Assembly: GCF_024346395.1 (NCBI RefSeq)
Contig: NZ_JAGQCW010000001.1
Span: forward strand, 868,001 to 932,000
Direction: 5' to 3'
Source: Cyanobium sp. AMD-g
Lineage (GTDB): Bacteria; Cyanobacteriota; Cyanobacteriia; PCC-6307; Cyanobiaceae
DNA: 64,000 bases
Shown here: one piece after another, positions 9,084-17,602 of the stretch
Layout of the letters: each line of letters opens with the position of its first letter
Numbering within the stretch: position 1 is the stretch's first letter
Notes under the pieces: model-generated
Databases searched by the model: none
The model's input: only the letters and a program-made list of their open reading frames with translations
Told to the model about the DNA's origin: nothing
Made by a program: the position numbers and the translations under genes

Positions 9084-9977
9084 TCAGAACGGCTCCATGA
9101 ACCAGCGGGCCAGGGCCGACACATCCTCGTCGCCGTGGCCGGCCGCGATCAGGTCGTCCTCCATCGCCGCCACCTGCCGCGCCACCGGCAGCTCCAGGCC
9201 TCCGGTGGTGGCGGCCTCCAGGGCGATCGCCAGATCCTTGCGGTGCAGGCGCAGCCGGAAGCCGAGCGGGAACTCGCCCCGCAGCATCGAACCGCCGCGG
9301 TGCTCCAGGGCCCAGGAGCCTGCGGCCCCGCCGAGCAGCGCCTGACGGACCGCCTCCATCGGCAGGCCCAGGCGCTGCCCCAGGGCCAGGGCCTCCGCCA
9401 CCGCGGCGTAGCCGCCCGCCACCAGCACCTGGTTGACGGCCTTCGCCTCCTGGCCGGCCCCCACCGGGCCGAGGTGGGTGACCGTTCTGCCCACCGCCTC
9501 CAGCACGGGACGGGCCCGCGCAAGGTCGGAGGCCTCACCCCCCACCAGCACCGACAGGGTTCCCGCCCGGGCCCCCTCGGTGCCACCGGTCACGGGCGCA
9601 TCGAGATAGGCCACGCCACGCTCGGCCAAAGCGGCAGCCACCGCGCGGGAGGACGCCGGCGCGATGGTGGAGAAATCGATCACCAGGGATCCGGGGCGCA
9701 GGCCCGCCAGGGCAGCGTCGTCGGCAACACCCCCCCGCCCCAGCAGCACCTCCGCCACGGCGGTGTCGTCGCTCAGGCAGAGCGCCAGCACGGCGGCGTC
9801 CTTCGCCGCCTCTGCGGGCGTGAGGGCCCTGCGGGCCCCGGCGGCGGCCAGGGGCCATTCCCGCTCCCGGTGGCGGTTGTGGACCGTGAGCGCAAAGCCC
9901 TTCGCCAGAAGGTTGGTCGCCATCGGAGACCCCAGCTCCCCCAGGCCGATGAACGCGACGGGTAAGGCCACGGGCAC
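9084..9977 (-). CDS. NAD(P)-dependent beta-hydroxyacid dehydrogenase (3-hydroxyisobutyrate dehydrogenase family)
   Basis: 297 residues from GTG. The Rossmann motif GLGELGSP is at about residues 11-18, the substrate-binding DAPVTGGTEGA near 125, and the catalytic-lysine segment AKAVNQVL near 177. Length and order match 3-hydroxyisobutyrate, tartronate semialdehyde and glyoxylate/succinic semialdehyde reductases. In a photoautotroph with photorespiration the last two are reasonable substrates, but the sequence alone does not decide. The stop of ychF lies five bases upstream of this start, so the pair may be cotranscribed. Confidence 0.88.
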   Translation of the reverse strand: MPVALPVAFIGLGELGSPMATNLLAKGFALTVHNRHREREWPLAAAGARRALTPAEAAKDAAVLALCLSDDTAVAEVLLGRGGVADDAALAGLRPGSLVIDFSTIAPASSRAVAAALAERGVAYLDAPVTGGTEGARAGTLSVLVGGEASDLARARPVLEAVGRTVTHLGPVGAGQEAKAVNQVLVAGGYAAVAEALALGQRLGLPMEAVRQALLGGAAGSWALEHRGGSMLRGEFPLGFRLRLHRKDLAIALEAATTGGLELPVARQVAAMEDDLIAAGHGDEDVSALARWFMEPF

Positions 9978-9982
9978 TCCGC

Positions 9983-11074
9983 TCAGACGTTGAACAGGAA
10001 CTCCATCACATCGCCCTCGGCCACCACGTAGTCCTTGCCTTCGCTGCGCAGCCAGCCCCGGTTGCGGGCCTCGGCCAGGGTGCCGGCCTCCAGCAGCTGG
10101 CCGTAGGCGACGGTCTGGGCCCGGATGAAGCCCCGCTCGAAATCGGTGTGGATCACACCGGCGGCCTGGGGGGCGGTCATGCCGGCGGTGATCGTCCAGG
10201 CGCGGGTTTCCTTCTCGCCGGTGGTGAAGTAGGTGCGCAGACCCAGCAGGCGGTAGGTGGCACGGATCAGGCTCTGCAGGCCGCCTTCGTTCACCCCCAG
10301 GCCGGCCAGGTAGTCGGAGCGCTCCTCAGCAGCCAGGTCGACCAGTTCGGCCTCCACCTGGGCGGAGATGCGCACGGCTTCGGCCCCCTCCCGGGCGGCC
10401 AGCGCCTCGACGGCGTTCACCCAGGCGTTGCCACCGGCGAGGTCGTCCTCGCTCACATTGGTGGCGTAGATGATCGGCTTGGCGGTGAGCAGGCCGAGGT
10501 TGCGCACCAGGGCCTGCTCCTCCTCGCTCAGGGACACCCGGCGGGCGGCGCCGCCCTGCTCCAGTTCCGCCTGCAGCCTGGCCAGGGCGGCGTCTTCGGC
10601 GGCAGCCTCCTTGCTGGTGCGCATCTGTTTCTTGAGCCGGTCGCGCCGCTTCTCGATCTGGGCCAGATCCGCCAACCCCAGCTCCAGGTTGATGATCTCG
10701 GCATCCCGCTCCGGATCGACGCTGCCGGAGACGTGGATCACGTCGTCGTCCTCGAAGCAACGCACCACGTGGACGATGGCGTCCACCTCACGGATGTTGG
10801 CCAGGAACTTGTTGCCCAGCCCCTCCCCCTGGCTGGCCCCCTGCACCAGGCCGGCGATGTCCACGAATTCAACGCGCGTCGGCACGATCTCCTTCGAACT
10901 GGAGAGGTCGGAGAGCTTCTGCAGGCGCTCATCGGGCACCGCCACCACCCCCACGTTGGGCTCGATGGTGCAGAAGGGGAAGTTGGCCGCCTGGGCCTGG
11001 GCGTTGGCCACCAGGGCATTGAAGAGGGTCGATTTGCCCACGTTGGGCAGCCCGACGATTCCGGCTTTGAGCAT
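9983..11074 (-). CDS. ychF: Redox-regulated ATPase YchF (Obg-like)
   Basis: 363 residues, the usual length. P-loop GLPNVGKST at residues 8-16, switch [10 protein letters not shown] near 73, and the altered G4 motif NVSE, which makes YchF prefer ATP over GTP. A helical insert lies in the middle, with a TGS domain at the C-terminus ending EFLFNV. It is cytosolic, binds ribosomes and is linked to oxidative stress control. ATG 11074 follows a 170-base gap shared with the divergent adaptor gene. Confidence 0.95.
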   Translation of the reverse strand: MLKAGIVGLPNVGKSTLFNALVANAQAQAANFPFCTIEPNVGVVAVPDERLQKLSDLSSSKEIVPTRVEFVDIAGLVQGASQGEGLGNKFLANIREVDAIVHVVRCFEDDDVIHVSGSVDPERDAEIINLELGLADLAQIEKRRDRLKKQMRTSKEAAAEDAALARLQAELEQGGAARRVSLSEEEQALVRNLGLLTAKPIIYATNVSEDDLAGGNAWVNAVEALAAREGAEAVRISAQVEAELVDLAAEERSDYLAGLGVNEGGLQSLIRATYRLLGLRTYFTTGEKETRAWTITAGMTAPQAAGVIHTDFERGFIRAQTVAYGQLLEAGTLAEARNRGWLRSEGKDYVVAEGDVMEFLFNV

Positions 11075-11244
11075 CGGCGAAATCTAGGGGTCACCGTGCC
11101 AGGGCCCGTTCGGTCTCCCGCCGCCCACAGCAGCTGCCCAGGCAAGCGAAACTGTCGGCAGCGAAACGCCGGCCCATTCCCGCCATCACTCCCCTGCCGC
11201 CGGCTCCCACTCCGACCCGGAGCCCGGCGCCGCCGGCCACTCCC

Positions 11245-12351
11245 GTGGCGGCGAAGCGTCGTTCCCGTCGTCGCCTCTGGATCGGCCTGGCGGTGGGGCT
11301 GGCCCTGCTGGCCTCCGCCGGGATCTGGCAACGGCAACGGATGCAAGCCGGCCGCGACCTGGCCCCCTTCACCGTGGTGGCCCGCGAAGGATCCCTGCCC
11401 GGGGTCATCACCGCCAGCGGTGAACTCGATGCCGTCCAGCGGGTGAACGTCAGCCCCAAGCGTCAGGGCATCCTGCTGCAGTTGCTGGTCGACGAAGGCG
11501 ACACGGTGCGCAAGGGTCAGCCCCTGGCGCTGATGGATGACGGCGACCTGCGCGACCGGTTGATGGAACTGCAGGCCAACGTGCAATCAGCGGAGGCCGA
11601 ACAACGCCGCAGCGACAGCGAACTGCGCCGCAACGAACCCCTGTTCGGCCAGGGGGCCATCAGCCTCGACACCATGAATCGCTTCCGCTCCGAGGCGGAG
11701 GTGCGGCGGCTGGCCACCGCCGCGGCCCGCCAGCGGTTAAGGCAGCGGATGGTGGAGAAGAACGAGCTGATCGTGCGGGCCCCCTTCGACGGGGTGATCA
11801 GCCAGCGCTACGCCGAACCCGGCGCCTTCGTCACCCCCACCACCACCGCGTCAGCCACGGCCGGCGCCACCAGCTCCTCGATCGTCGAGCTTTCCGAGGG
11901 ACTGGAGGTGGTGGCCAAGGTGCCCGAGAGCGACATCGGCCGGCTGAAGGTGGGCCTGCCCGCCAGCGTGCGGGTCGATGCCTTCCCGGACCGTCGCTTC
12001 CAGGCCCGGGTGCGCCAGATCGCCCCCAGGGCCGTCAAGACCAACAACGTCACCTCCTTCGAGGTGAAGCTTCAGCTGGTCGATCCAGCGCCGGAACTGC
12101 GCATCGGCATGACCGCCGACATCGACTTCCAGACCGGCACCCTCCAGGCCAGGACCGTGGTACCCACCGTGGCGATCGTCACGGAGGACGGCCGTCCTGG
12201 TGTGCTGCTGGTGGGCAAAGGTCAGGAACCCACCTTCCAGCCGGTGGAGCTGGGAGCGAGCAGCGGCAAGGACACCCAGATCCTCACGGGCCTGGAGAGC
12301 GGCACCAGGGTGTTCATCGATCTGCCCCCCTGGGCCAAGAAGCGTCCCTAG
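11245..12351 (+). CDS. HlyD/AcrA-family periplasmic adaptor (membrane fusion protein)
   Basis: 368 residues from GTG 11245. One N-terminal membrane helix follows RRSRRR (residues about 10-27). Then come a lipoyl half (VTASGELDAVQRVNVSPK), a coiled hairpin rich in Glu/Arg (about 90-160), the second lipoyl half (VRAPFDGVISQRY) and a beta-barrel domain. Such adaptors bridge an inner-membrane ABC or RND pump to the outer membrane. No pump gene is adjacent. The frame stays open about 90 bases upstream with a Pro/Thr-rich reading but no ATG/GTG/TTG, so a rare start further out cannot be excluded. Its stop and that of wecB share CTAG. Confidence 0.85.
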   Translation: MAAKRRSRRRLWIGLAVGLALLASAGIWQRQRMQAGRDLAPFTVVAREGSLPGVITASGELDAVQRVNVSPKRQGILLQLLVDEGDTVRKGQPLALMDDGDLRDRLMELQANVQSAEAEQRRSDSELRRNEPLFGQGAISLDTMNRFRSEAEVRRLATAAARQRLRQRMVEKNELIVRAPFDGVISQRYAEPGAFVTPTTTASATAGATSSSIVELSEGLEVVAKVPESDIGRLKVGLPASVRVDAFPDRRFQARVRQIAPRAVKTNNVTSFEVKLQLVDPAPELRIGMTADIDFQTGTLQARTVVPTVAIVTEDGRPGVLLVGKGQEPTFQPVELGASSGKDTQILTGLESGTRVFIDLPPWAKKRP

Positions 12352-13469
12352 GCGGCGCCCATGCCCAGGTAGCGGCGCGCCGCCTCCACGATCCGGCCGC
12401 TGGCCGCGCCATCACCGAAGGGATTGTGGGCATGGGCCATGGCCTGGTAGGCCTCCTGGTCCTCCAGCAGCCGGCTGCCCTCCGCCAGGATGTCGCCACT
12501 GTCGGTGCCGATCAGCTTCGCGGTGCCGGCCGCCACCGCCTCGGGCCGTTCGGTGGTGCGGCGCAGCACCAGTACGGGCTTGCCCAGGGCCGGGGCCTCT
12601 TCCTGCAGGCCGCCGGAATCGGTCAGAAGCAGGGTGCAACCGCGCATGGCGGCAACGAGCCGGTCGTAATCGAGGGGTTCGGTGAGGAAGGCGCGGGGAT
12701 GGGAGCCGAGCAGGGCCTGCAAGGGCTCGCGCACCGTGGGGTTGCGATGCAGGGGTAGCAGCAGGGCGGTGTCGGGGAAGCGCTCCAGCAGGGCGAGGAA
12801 GCCTTGGCCGATGTCGAGCAGCCGCTCGCCCCAGTTCTCACGGCGGTGCACCGTGGCCAGCAGCACCCGCTGGTTCTGCCAGTCGAGCCCCGGCAGGTCC
12901 CAGTCGGGAGCGGTGCGGGCCATCAGCAGCAGGGCATCGATCACGGTGTTGCCGGTGGTGAGAATCTCGCCCACCACCCCCGAGGCCTTCAGGTTCGCCG
13001 CCGACTGGGTGGTGGGGGCGAAGTGGAGGCGGGCCAGTTGGGAAATCAGGCGCCGGTTGGCTTCTTCAGGGAACGGATCGAGCAGGTCGTTGGTGCGCAG
13101 GCCGGCTTCCACATGGCCAACGGGGATCTGCTCGTAGAAGGCGGCCAGGGCACTGGCGAACGCGGTGGTGGTGTCGCCCTGGACCAGGACGAGGTCGGGA
13201 CGGTGCGCCTCGAACTCCTCCTTCAGCCCCTGCAGCGCCGCGCAGGTGACATGGGTGAGCGTCTGTTTCGGGGCCATCAGGGCCAGGTCGTGGTCGGCGC
13301 TCAGGCCGAACAGCCGCATCACCTGGGTGACCATCTCGCGGTGCTGCCCCGTGAGCACCACCCGAGTGCGGAACTCCTGCGCCCGCTGAAAAGCCAGGAT
13401 CACCGGCGCCAGCTTGATGGCCTCCGGGCGCGTGCCCAGAACGATGCTGACCAGGGGCTGTGGAGACAC
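12348..13469 (-). CDS. wecB: UDP-N-acetylglucosamine 2-epimerase (non-hydrolysing)
   Basis: 373 residues. GTRPEAIKLAPVI at about 12-24, HVEAGLRT near 128, and LLTDSGGLQEEAP near 278 are the diagnostic blocks. It interconverts UDP-GlcNAc and UDP-ManNAc for surface polysaccharide synthesis in the cytosol. It is monocistronic here and tail-to-tail with the adaptor gene. UDP-ManNAc could feed the glycan island at 34.6-41 kb, though nothing local links them. Confidence 0.93.
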   Translation of the reverse strand: MSPQPLVSIVLGTRPEAIKLAPVILAFQRAQEFRTRVVLTGQHREMVTQVMRLFGLSADHDLALMAPKQTLTHVTCAALQGLKEEFEAHRPDLVLVQGDTTTAFASALAAFYEQIPVGHVEAGLRTNDLLDPFPEEANRRLISQLARLHFAPTTQSAANLKASGVVGEILTTGNTVIDALLLMARTAPDWDLPGLDWQNQRVLLATVHRRENWGERLLDIGQGFLALLERFPDTALLLPLHRNPTVREPLQALLGSHPRAFLTEPLDYDRLVAAMRGCTLLLTDSGGLQEEAPALGKPVLVLRRTTERPEAVAAGTAKLIGTDSGDILAEGSRLLEDQEAYQAMAHAHNPFGDGAASGRIVEAARRYLGMGAA

Positions 13470-13547
13470 GGGCCTGTGCGGGTGATTGGATCCTAGGGAG
13501 CCCCCGATCGCCCCTCTCCAACGGCAGAGGCCGCAGCTCCACGCTGA

Positions 13548-13577
13548 TGTTCACAGAGGCGAATCCGCACCTAGAGT
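13548..13577 (+). promoter_or_regulatory. Candidate promoter of pilT
   Basis: TGTTCA and TAGAGT separated by 18 bases, about 59 bases before the pilT ATG. The hexamers are only moderate matches to the sigma-70-type consensus, so this is a weak prediction from spacing and position. Confidence 0.3.
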
Positions 13578-13635
13578 TTTGGCTTAGAACCGAGCCCTTC
13601 AACTGGATCGCCCATCCGTTTTGTCGAGTTCTTCC

Positions 13636-14793
13636 ATGCCACAGGCGCCGCCTCCACCCCCTCCCGTGGGCGTCAACCCGGCGATGGCGGTCCGGTCGGT
13701 CCAGGGTCCGCCGATGGCCGCCGATGGCGGATCTCCGCCGACACTGGAGCAGATCGTTCGGGTGGCCTTCGAACGCAATTTCTCCGATGTTCACCTCGGC
13801 GTTGGTGAACAACCCAGATTCCGCTATCGGGGCGACATGATTCTGGCCGGTTTGGATGTAACCGATGCCGGCACATTCCGAGACTGGCTGCGGGAGATCA
13901 TGGAACCCGCACAGATTGACCGCTTCGTCCAGCAGAAGGAGCACGACGGATCCTTCGCTTTCGGCTTCGTGCGGGTAAGGGTCAACCTGCTTGAATCGCT
14001 GCAGGGCCCGGCGATGGTGCTGCGGTTGATTCCGCAGAATGTTCCCACCATTGATGAGCTCAACCTGCCCCAGGTGCTCAAGGATCTGGCCCAGCGGCCG
14101 AAGGGCATGCTCCTGGTCACCGGACCCACCGGTTCAGGCAAGAGCACCACCCTGGCGGCGATGATTGACCACATCAATCGCACGATGAATCGCCATATCC
14201 TCACCATCGAGGATCCCGTCGAATTCGTGCATCAGAGCCGTGAGTCCCTGATTCGCCAGCGAGAACTGGGCACCCACACCAAGTACTTCAAGACAGCCCT
14301 TCGGGCGGCGCTCCGGGAGGATCCCGATGTGATCCTGGTGGGAGAGATCCGCGACCAGGACACCCTCACCACCGCGATCGAAGCCTCCCAGACCGGCCAC
14401 CTGCTGCTGGGGACCCTGCACACCAACTCAGCCGTGCGCTCCGTCGAGAGGATGCTGGGGATGTACCCACCCGATGAGCAGGACATCGTCCGGCGGGCCG
14501 TGGCTGATTCACTGCTGGGGGTGATCTCCCAGGGACTGATCAAAACGGTGGATGGCAAGCGGGCGTCATACCACGATGTGTTCATCAACACCGACGCCTG
14601 CAAGGACTACATCCTGAGGGCCAATCTTGATGAAATCGAAGCGATCATGGCCCGCAGCGGATTTGACGGCATGATCACTGCCAATCAATATCTGGCCAAT
14701 CTGGTTGCGGCCGGAAAGGTGAACCCTGAAGAAGCTCTGGCGGCCAGCCTCAGACCCGGTGAACTGGCCCAGACCCTGCGGGGTCGGACCTGA
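13636..14793 (+). CDS. pilT: Type IV pilus retraction ATPase PilT
   Basis: 385 residues from ATG 13636 (a TTG lies five codons earlier). A Pro-rich leader of about 35 residues precedes the PilT N-domain. Walker A GPTGSGKST is near residues 163-171. The Asp box, Walker B (DPDVILVGEIRD) and His box (TGHLLLGTLHTNSA) follow in order. The hexameric motor depolymerises pili for twitching, phototaxis or DNA uptake. No pilB/pilC is in view. Its stop and the stop of the convergent Hlip gene sit inside one 12-base palindrome. Confidence 0.92.
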   Translation: MPQAPPPPPPVGVNPAMAVRSVQGPPMAADGGSPPTLEQIVRVAFERNFSDVHLGVGEQPRFRYRGDMILAGLDVTDAGTFRDWLREIMEPAQIDRFVQQKEHDGSFAFGFVRVRVNLLESLQGPAMVLRLIPQNVPTIDELNLPQVLKDLAQRPKGMLLVTGPTGSGKSTTLAAMIDHINRTMNRHILTIEDPVEFVHQSRESLIRQRELGTHTKYFKTALRAALREDPDVILVGEIRDQDTLTTAIEASQTGHLLLGTLHTNSAVRSVERMLGMYPPDEQDIVRRAVADSLLGVISQGLIKTVDGKRASYHDVFINTDACKDYILRANLDEIEAIMARSGFDGMITANQYLANLVAAGKVNPEEALAASLRPGELAQTLRGRT

Positions 14794-14801
14794 GGCCTCA
14801 G
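14790..14801. repeat. Perfect 12-base palindrome across two convergent stop codons
   Basis: CTGAGGCCTCAG contains TGA of pilT (14791-14793) and, on the other strand, TGA of the Hlip gene (14798-14800). It has no loop and no flanking T-run, so it is not a classical terminator. Confidence 0.6.
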
Positions 14802-14995
14802 CCCCCAGCCAGGCGTACGAGCAACAGGACGCCCAGGCCCACGGAGAGCCCAAGCATGGCCAGGCGGCCATTCCAGATCTCGGCCTGGGGGGTGAAGCCG
14901 CGACGCCAGGCGTTGAGTTCCTGCTGGGACACGGGTTCCGTGTCGCTGAGGGACGTTTCAACCTGCTCGATGGGCAGGGGGTTCGCGGGGGCCAT
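14798..14995 (-). CDS. High-light-inducible protein (Hlip/SCP)
   Basis: 65 residues. Hydrophilic N-terminus, then the single chlorophyll-binding helix with EIWNGRLAMLGL, the ExxNGRxAM-type Chl a/b-binding motif, ending in a thylakoid membrane segment. Hlips dimerise, bind chlorophyll and beta-carotene, and quench excess energy during light stress and photosystem II assembly. Length and motif are typical. It lies between pilT and tsaD, with 39 bases to the tsaD stop on the same strand. Confidence 0.92.
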   Translation of the reverse strand: MAPANPLPIEQVETSLSDTEPVSQQELNAWRRGFTPQAEIWNGRLAMLGLSVGLGVLLLVRLAGG

Positions 14996-15034
14996 GGGGC
15001 CGGACCATCAAGCGATCCACCCACATTAAGGGCA

Positions 15035-16090
15035 TCAAAAGGGAGGTTGTTGCCCGTAGAGCGTGCCGGCCTGCTCCAGGGGGAGCCGGGCCGCCACCCC
15101 CAGGGCGATCCCGCTGCGCTCGCCGGCGTCGAAGCGCTCGATCGCCGCCAGGCCCACCATGGCGGCGTTATCGGTGCAGTAGGCCAACGGCGCGACACGC
15201 CAGCCAAGGCCCCGGGCGGCGGTGGCTTCGGCCATTCCTCGCCGCAGACGCCGGTTGGCGGCCACGCCCCCCACCAGCACGATGGTCTGGAGGCCCGCTT
15301 CGACGGCGCAACGGCAGCTGCGCTCCACCAGCACTTCGGCCACCACCTGCTCGAAGCTTGCTGCCAGGTCGGCCACCGGCAGGCTGCCCCCCGCTTGGCT
15401 GAGGGTCTGCACCTGGCGCAACACGGCCGTCTTGAGGCCGCTGAAACTGAAGTCGTAGGGATGGAAGCCCCCCTGGGGCAGGGAGACCCTCCCCTTGGGA
15501 AAGCGGAAGCGGCCCGGATCGCCGTTCATCGCCGCCGCCTCGATCGCCGGCCCACCCGGGTAGCCCAGCCCAAGCAAGCGGGCCACCTTGTCGAAGCATT
15601 CCCCGGCGGCATCGTCACGGCTGCGCCCCAGGCGGACGTAGCTCCCCGGAGCCTCGACCCTCACCAGCTCGGTGTGGCCACCGCTCACCAGCAGCACCAG
15701 GTAAGGCCCCTCCGGCAGCGGCTCACCCAGGTGCACCGAGCAGAGGTGGCCCTCCAGGTGGTGCACCCCCAGGAACGGCTTGTCATGCAGCCGCGCCAGG
15801 GTGCGCGCCGTCACCGACCCCACCAGCAGGGCCCCCGCCAGGCCCGGGGCGACCGTGGCGGCGATGGCATCGAGGTCGGCCATGGCCAGACCGCTCTGCT
15901 CCAGCACCTGGGCGATCAGGGCCGGCAGCGCCTCGACATGCCGACGGGAGGCGATCTCCGGCACCACCCCGCCCCAGCGGGCGTGCTCCTCCATCTGGGA
16001 GGCAACGGCCCCCGCCAGCACCCGCCGTCCGGACACGATCGCCGCCGCCGACTCGTCACAACTTGTTTCGAGGGCCAGAACCGTGCTCAT
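15035..16090 (-). CDS. tsaD: tRNA N6-adenosine threonylcarbamoyltransferase TsaD
   Basis: 351 residues. It opens with [15 protein letters not shown] (ASKHA ATPase start). The metal site is HHLEGHL near residue 114, and SGGHTELV and the late CTDNAAMVG block are present. It transfers threonylcarbamoyl from TC-AMP to A37 of ANN-decoding tRNAs, working with TsaB/TsaE, which are not in this window. It is divergent from psaF with a 73-base gap. Confidence 0.95.
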   Translation of the reverse strand: MSTVLALETSCDESAAAIVSGRRVLAGAVASQMEEHARWGGVVPEIASRRHVEALPALIAQVLEQSGLAMADLDAIAATVAPGLAGALLVGSVTARTLARLHDKPFLGVHHLEGHLCSVHLGEPLPEGPYLVLLVSGGHTELVRVEAPGSYVRLGRSRDDAAGECFDKVARLLGLGYPGGPAIEAAAMNGDPGRFRFPKGRVSLPQGGFHPYDFSFSGLKTAVLRQVQTLSQAGGSLPVADLAASFEQVVAEVLVERSCRCAVEAGLQTIVLVGGVAANRRLRRGMAEATAARGLGWRVAPLAYCTDNAAMVGLAAIERFDAGERSGIALGVAARLPLEQAGTLYGQQPPF

Positions 16091-16163
16091 GCTCCCTGGA
16101 GAGCTCCCCTACTGTCCGCACGAGCCATCCTGCCCCGCGGCAGTTCCACCGCGGCCCCTCTCC

Positions 16164-16673
16164 ATGCGCCGTCTTCTCCCCAGTCGTTCCTTCGCCATCA
16201 GGGCCTTCGCCCTTGTGGCGTCCGTGTTCCTGCTCTTCGGCTTCGCCCCCTCGGCCCGGGCCGACATCGGCGGACTCACCCCCTGCAGCGAGACTCCCCG
16301 GTTCCAGCAGCGCGCCGCCGGAGCCAAGACCGATCAGGCCAAGGCCCGCTTCGCCATGTACGGCCAGGCCCTCTGCGGTACCGATGGCCTGCCCCACCTG
16401 ATCGTCGACGGCCGCTGGAATCACGCCGGTGACTTCACGATCCCCGGCATCGCCTTCCTGTACATCGCCGGCTGTATCGGCTGGGCCGGCCGCGTTTACC
16501 TGCAGGCCATCCGGGGCGACAAGGACGCCAACATGAAGGAGATCCAGATCGATCTGGCCCTGGCCTTCAAGAGCACCCTGGCTTCCGCCACCTGGCCCCT
16601 GGCGGCCTTCAAGGAACTCACCAGCGGCAAGCTGCTCGAGGATGACAGCAAGGTGACGGTCTCCCCCCGCTGA
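16164..16673 (+). CDS. psaF: Photosystem I subunit III (PsaF)
   Basis: 169 residues from ATG 16164. The signal peptide ends at SARA (residue 33), so the mature protein begins DIGGLTPCSE, the classical PsaF N-terminus in the thylakoid lumen. One membrane helix lies around residues 95-115 (IPGIAFLYIAGCIGWAGR). PsaF is a peripheral-core PSI subunit near the plastocyanin/cytochrome c6 docking side. psaJ follows after 90 bases and is surely cotranscribed. Confidence 0.97.
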   Translation: MRRLLPSRSFAIRAFALVASVFLLFGFAPSARADIGGLTPCSETPRFQQRAAGAKTDQAKARFAMYGQALCGTDGLPHLIVDGRWNHAGDFTIPGIAFLYIAGCIGWAGRVYLQAIRGDKDANMKEIQIDLALAFKSTLASATWPLAAFKELTSGKLLEDDSKVTVSPR

Positions 16674-16763
16674 GGGGGCGCCCAACCCTCCCGCCAAGCC
16701 TTTCCTCACTGCCCCCAGCGTCCTGCTGGACCCTGGTCACTCCCCTTCCGCACCGTCCTTTCC

Positions 16764-16880
16764 ATGAAGAAGTTCCTCACCACCGCCCCGGTGTTCGCCG
16801 CCATCTGGTTCGGCATCACCGCCGGGATCATGATCGAGTTCAATCGTTTCTTTCCCGACCTGCTGTTCCACCCGCTCTGA
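16764..16880 (+). CDS. psaJ: Photosystem I subunit IX (PsaJ)
   Basis: 38 residues, [17 protein letters not shown] then [20 protein letters not shown]; one membrane helix. Length and sequence are those of PsaJ, which binds next to PsaF in PSI. The gene ends 27 bases before a good terminator, closing the psaFJ operon. Confidence 0.97.
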   Translation: MKKFLTTAPVFAAIWFGITAGIMIEFNRFFPDLLFHPL

Positions 16881-16906
16881 AGCGGGATGGAGAACCACAT
16901 CACCAG

Positions 16907-16929
16907 GGCGGCCCACGGGTCGCCTTTTT
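16907..16929 (+). terminator. Rho-independent terminator of psaFJ
   Basis: GGCG-GCCCACGGGT-CGCC can fold as a GC stem (one G-T pair) closed by a four-base loop, followed directly by TTTTT. It sits 26 bases after the psaJ stop and before the convergent gmk stop. Confidence 0.75.
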
Positions 16930-16938
16930 CATGGCCGT

Positions 16939-17526
16939 TCAGGGCTGCGGGGTCGCCGCGGCGTCAAGGCCCACGAGGCGCTCCAGTTCGGCCACCGCCG
17001 CCTCCAGATCGCCGTTGACCAGGACCGCATCAAACTCAGCCTCCGCCTCCAGTTCCACCCGGGCCCGGGCCAGGCGCTTCTGGATCGCCTCCTCGCCATC
17101 GGTGCCCCGGCCCCGGATGCGGCGCTCCAGTTCCTCAAAGCTGGGCGGCTTGATCAGCAGCTGGAAGGCCGCCGGAAACGTGCGCCGCACCTGACGGGCC
17201 CCCTCCAGTTCGATCTCCAGCAGCACCGGCTGGCCCTTGGCGAGATGCTCTTCCACCGGCCCCCGGGGGGTGCCGTACAGGTGTCCGGCGAAGGCGGCCC
17301 ATTCCAGAAAGCCGTCCGTGGACACCCTTTGCTCGAAGTCGGGCCGGGTCAGGAAGAAATAGTGCTGGCCATCGATCTCCCCGGCGCGGGGGGTCCGGGT
17401 GGTGGCTGACACCGACAGCCAGAGACCTGGATGGCGCTGCAGCAGCCGGGCCACCAGGGTGCCCTTGCCCACCCCGCTGGGGCCGGTGATCACCGTGAGT
17501 CGACCGGAGGAGGGGGGAGCTGGCAT
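16939..17526 (-). CDS. gmk: Guanylate kinase
   Basis: 195 residues from ATG 17526. P-loop GPSGVGKGT near residues 15-23, the GMP-binding block [19 protein letters not shown] near 42-60, and [14 protein letters not shown] near the C-terminus. It phosphorylates GMP/dGMP in the cytosol. The frame continues upstream without a better start. It is divergent from the RqcH-like gene with about 76 bases between starts. Confidence 0.94.
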   Translation of the reverse strand: MPAPPSSGRLTVITGPSGVGKGTLVARLLQRHPGLWLSVSATTRTPRAGEIDGQHYFFLTRPDFEQRVSTDGFLEWAAFAGHLYGTPRGPVEEHLAKGQPVLLEIELEGARQVRRTFPAAFQLLIKPPSFEELERRIRGRGTDGEEAIQKRLARARVELEAEAEFDAVLVNGDLEAAVAELERLVGLDAAATPQP

Positions 17527-17602
17527 GGATCGCTGACGCTGGGGCGCACAGTAGGGGTGGACCGCATTGGAGGCGATGGCCCCATCCCCGCCCATCCAGG
17601 CC

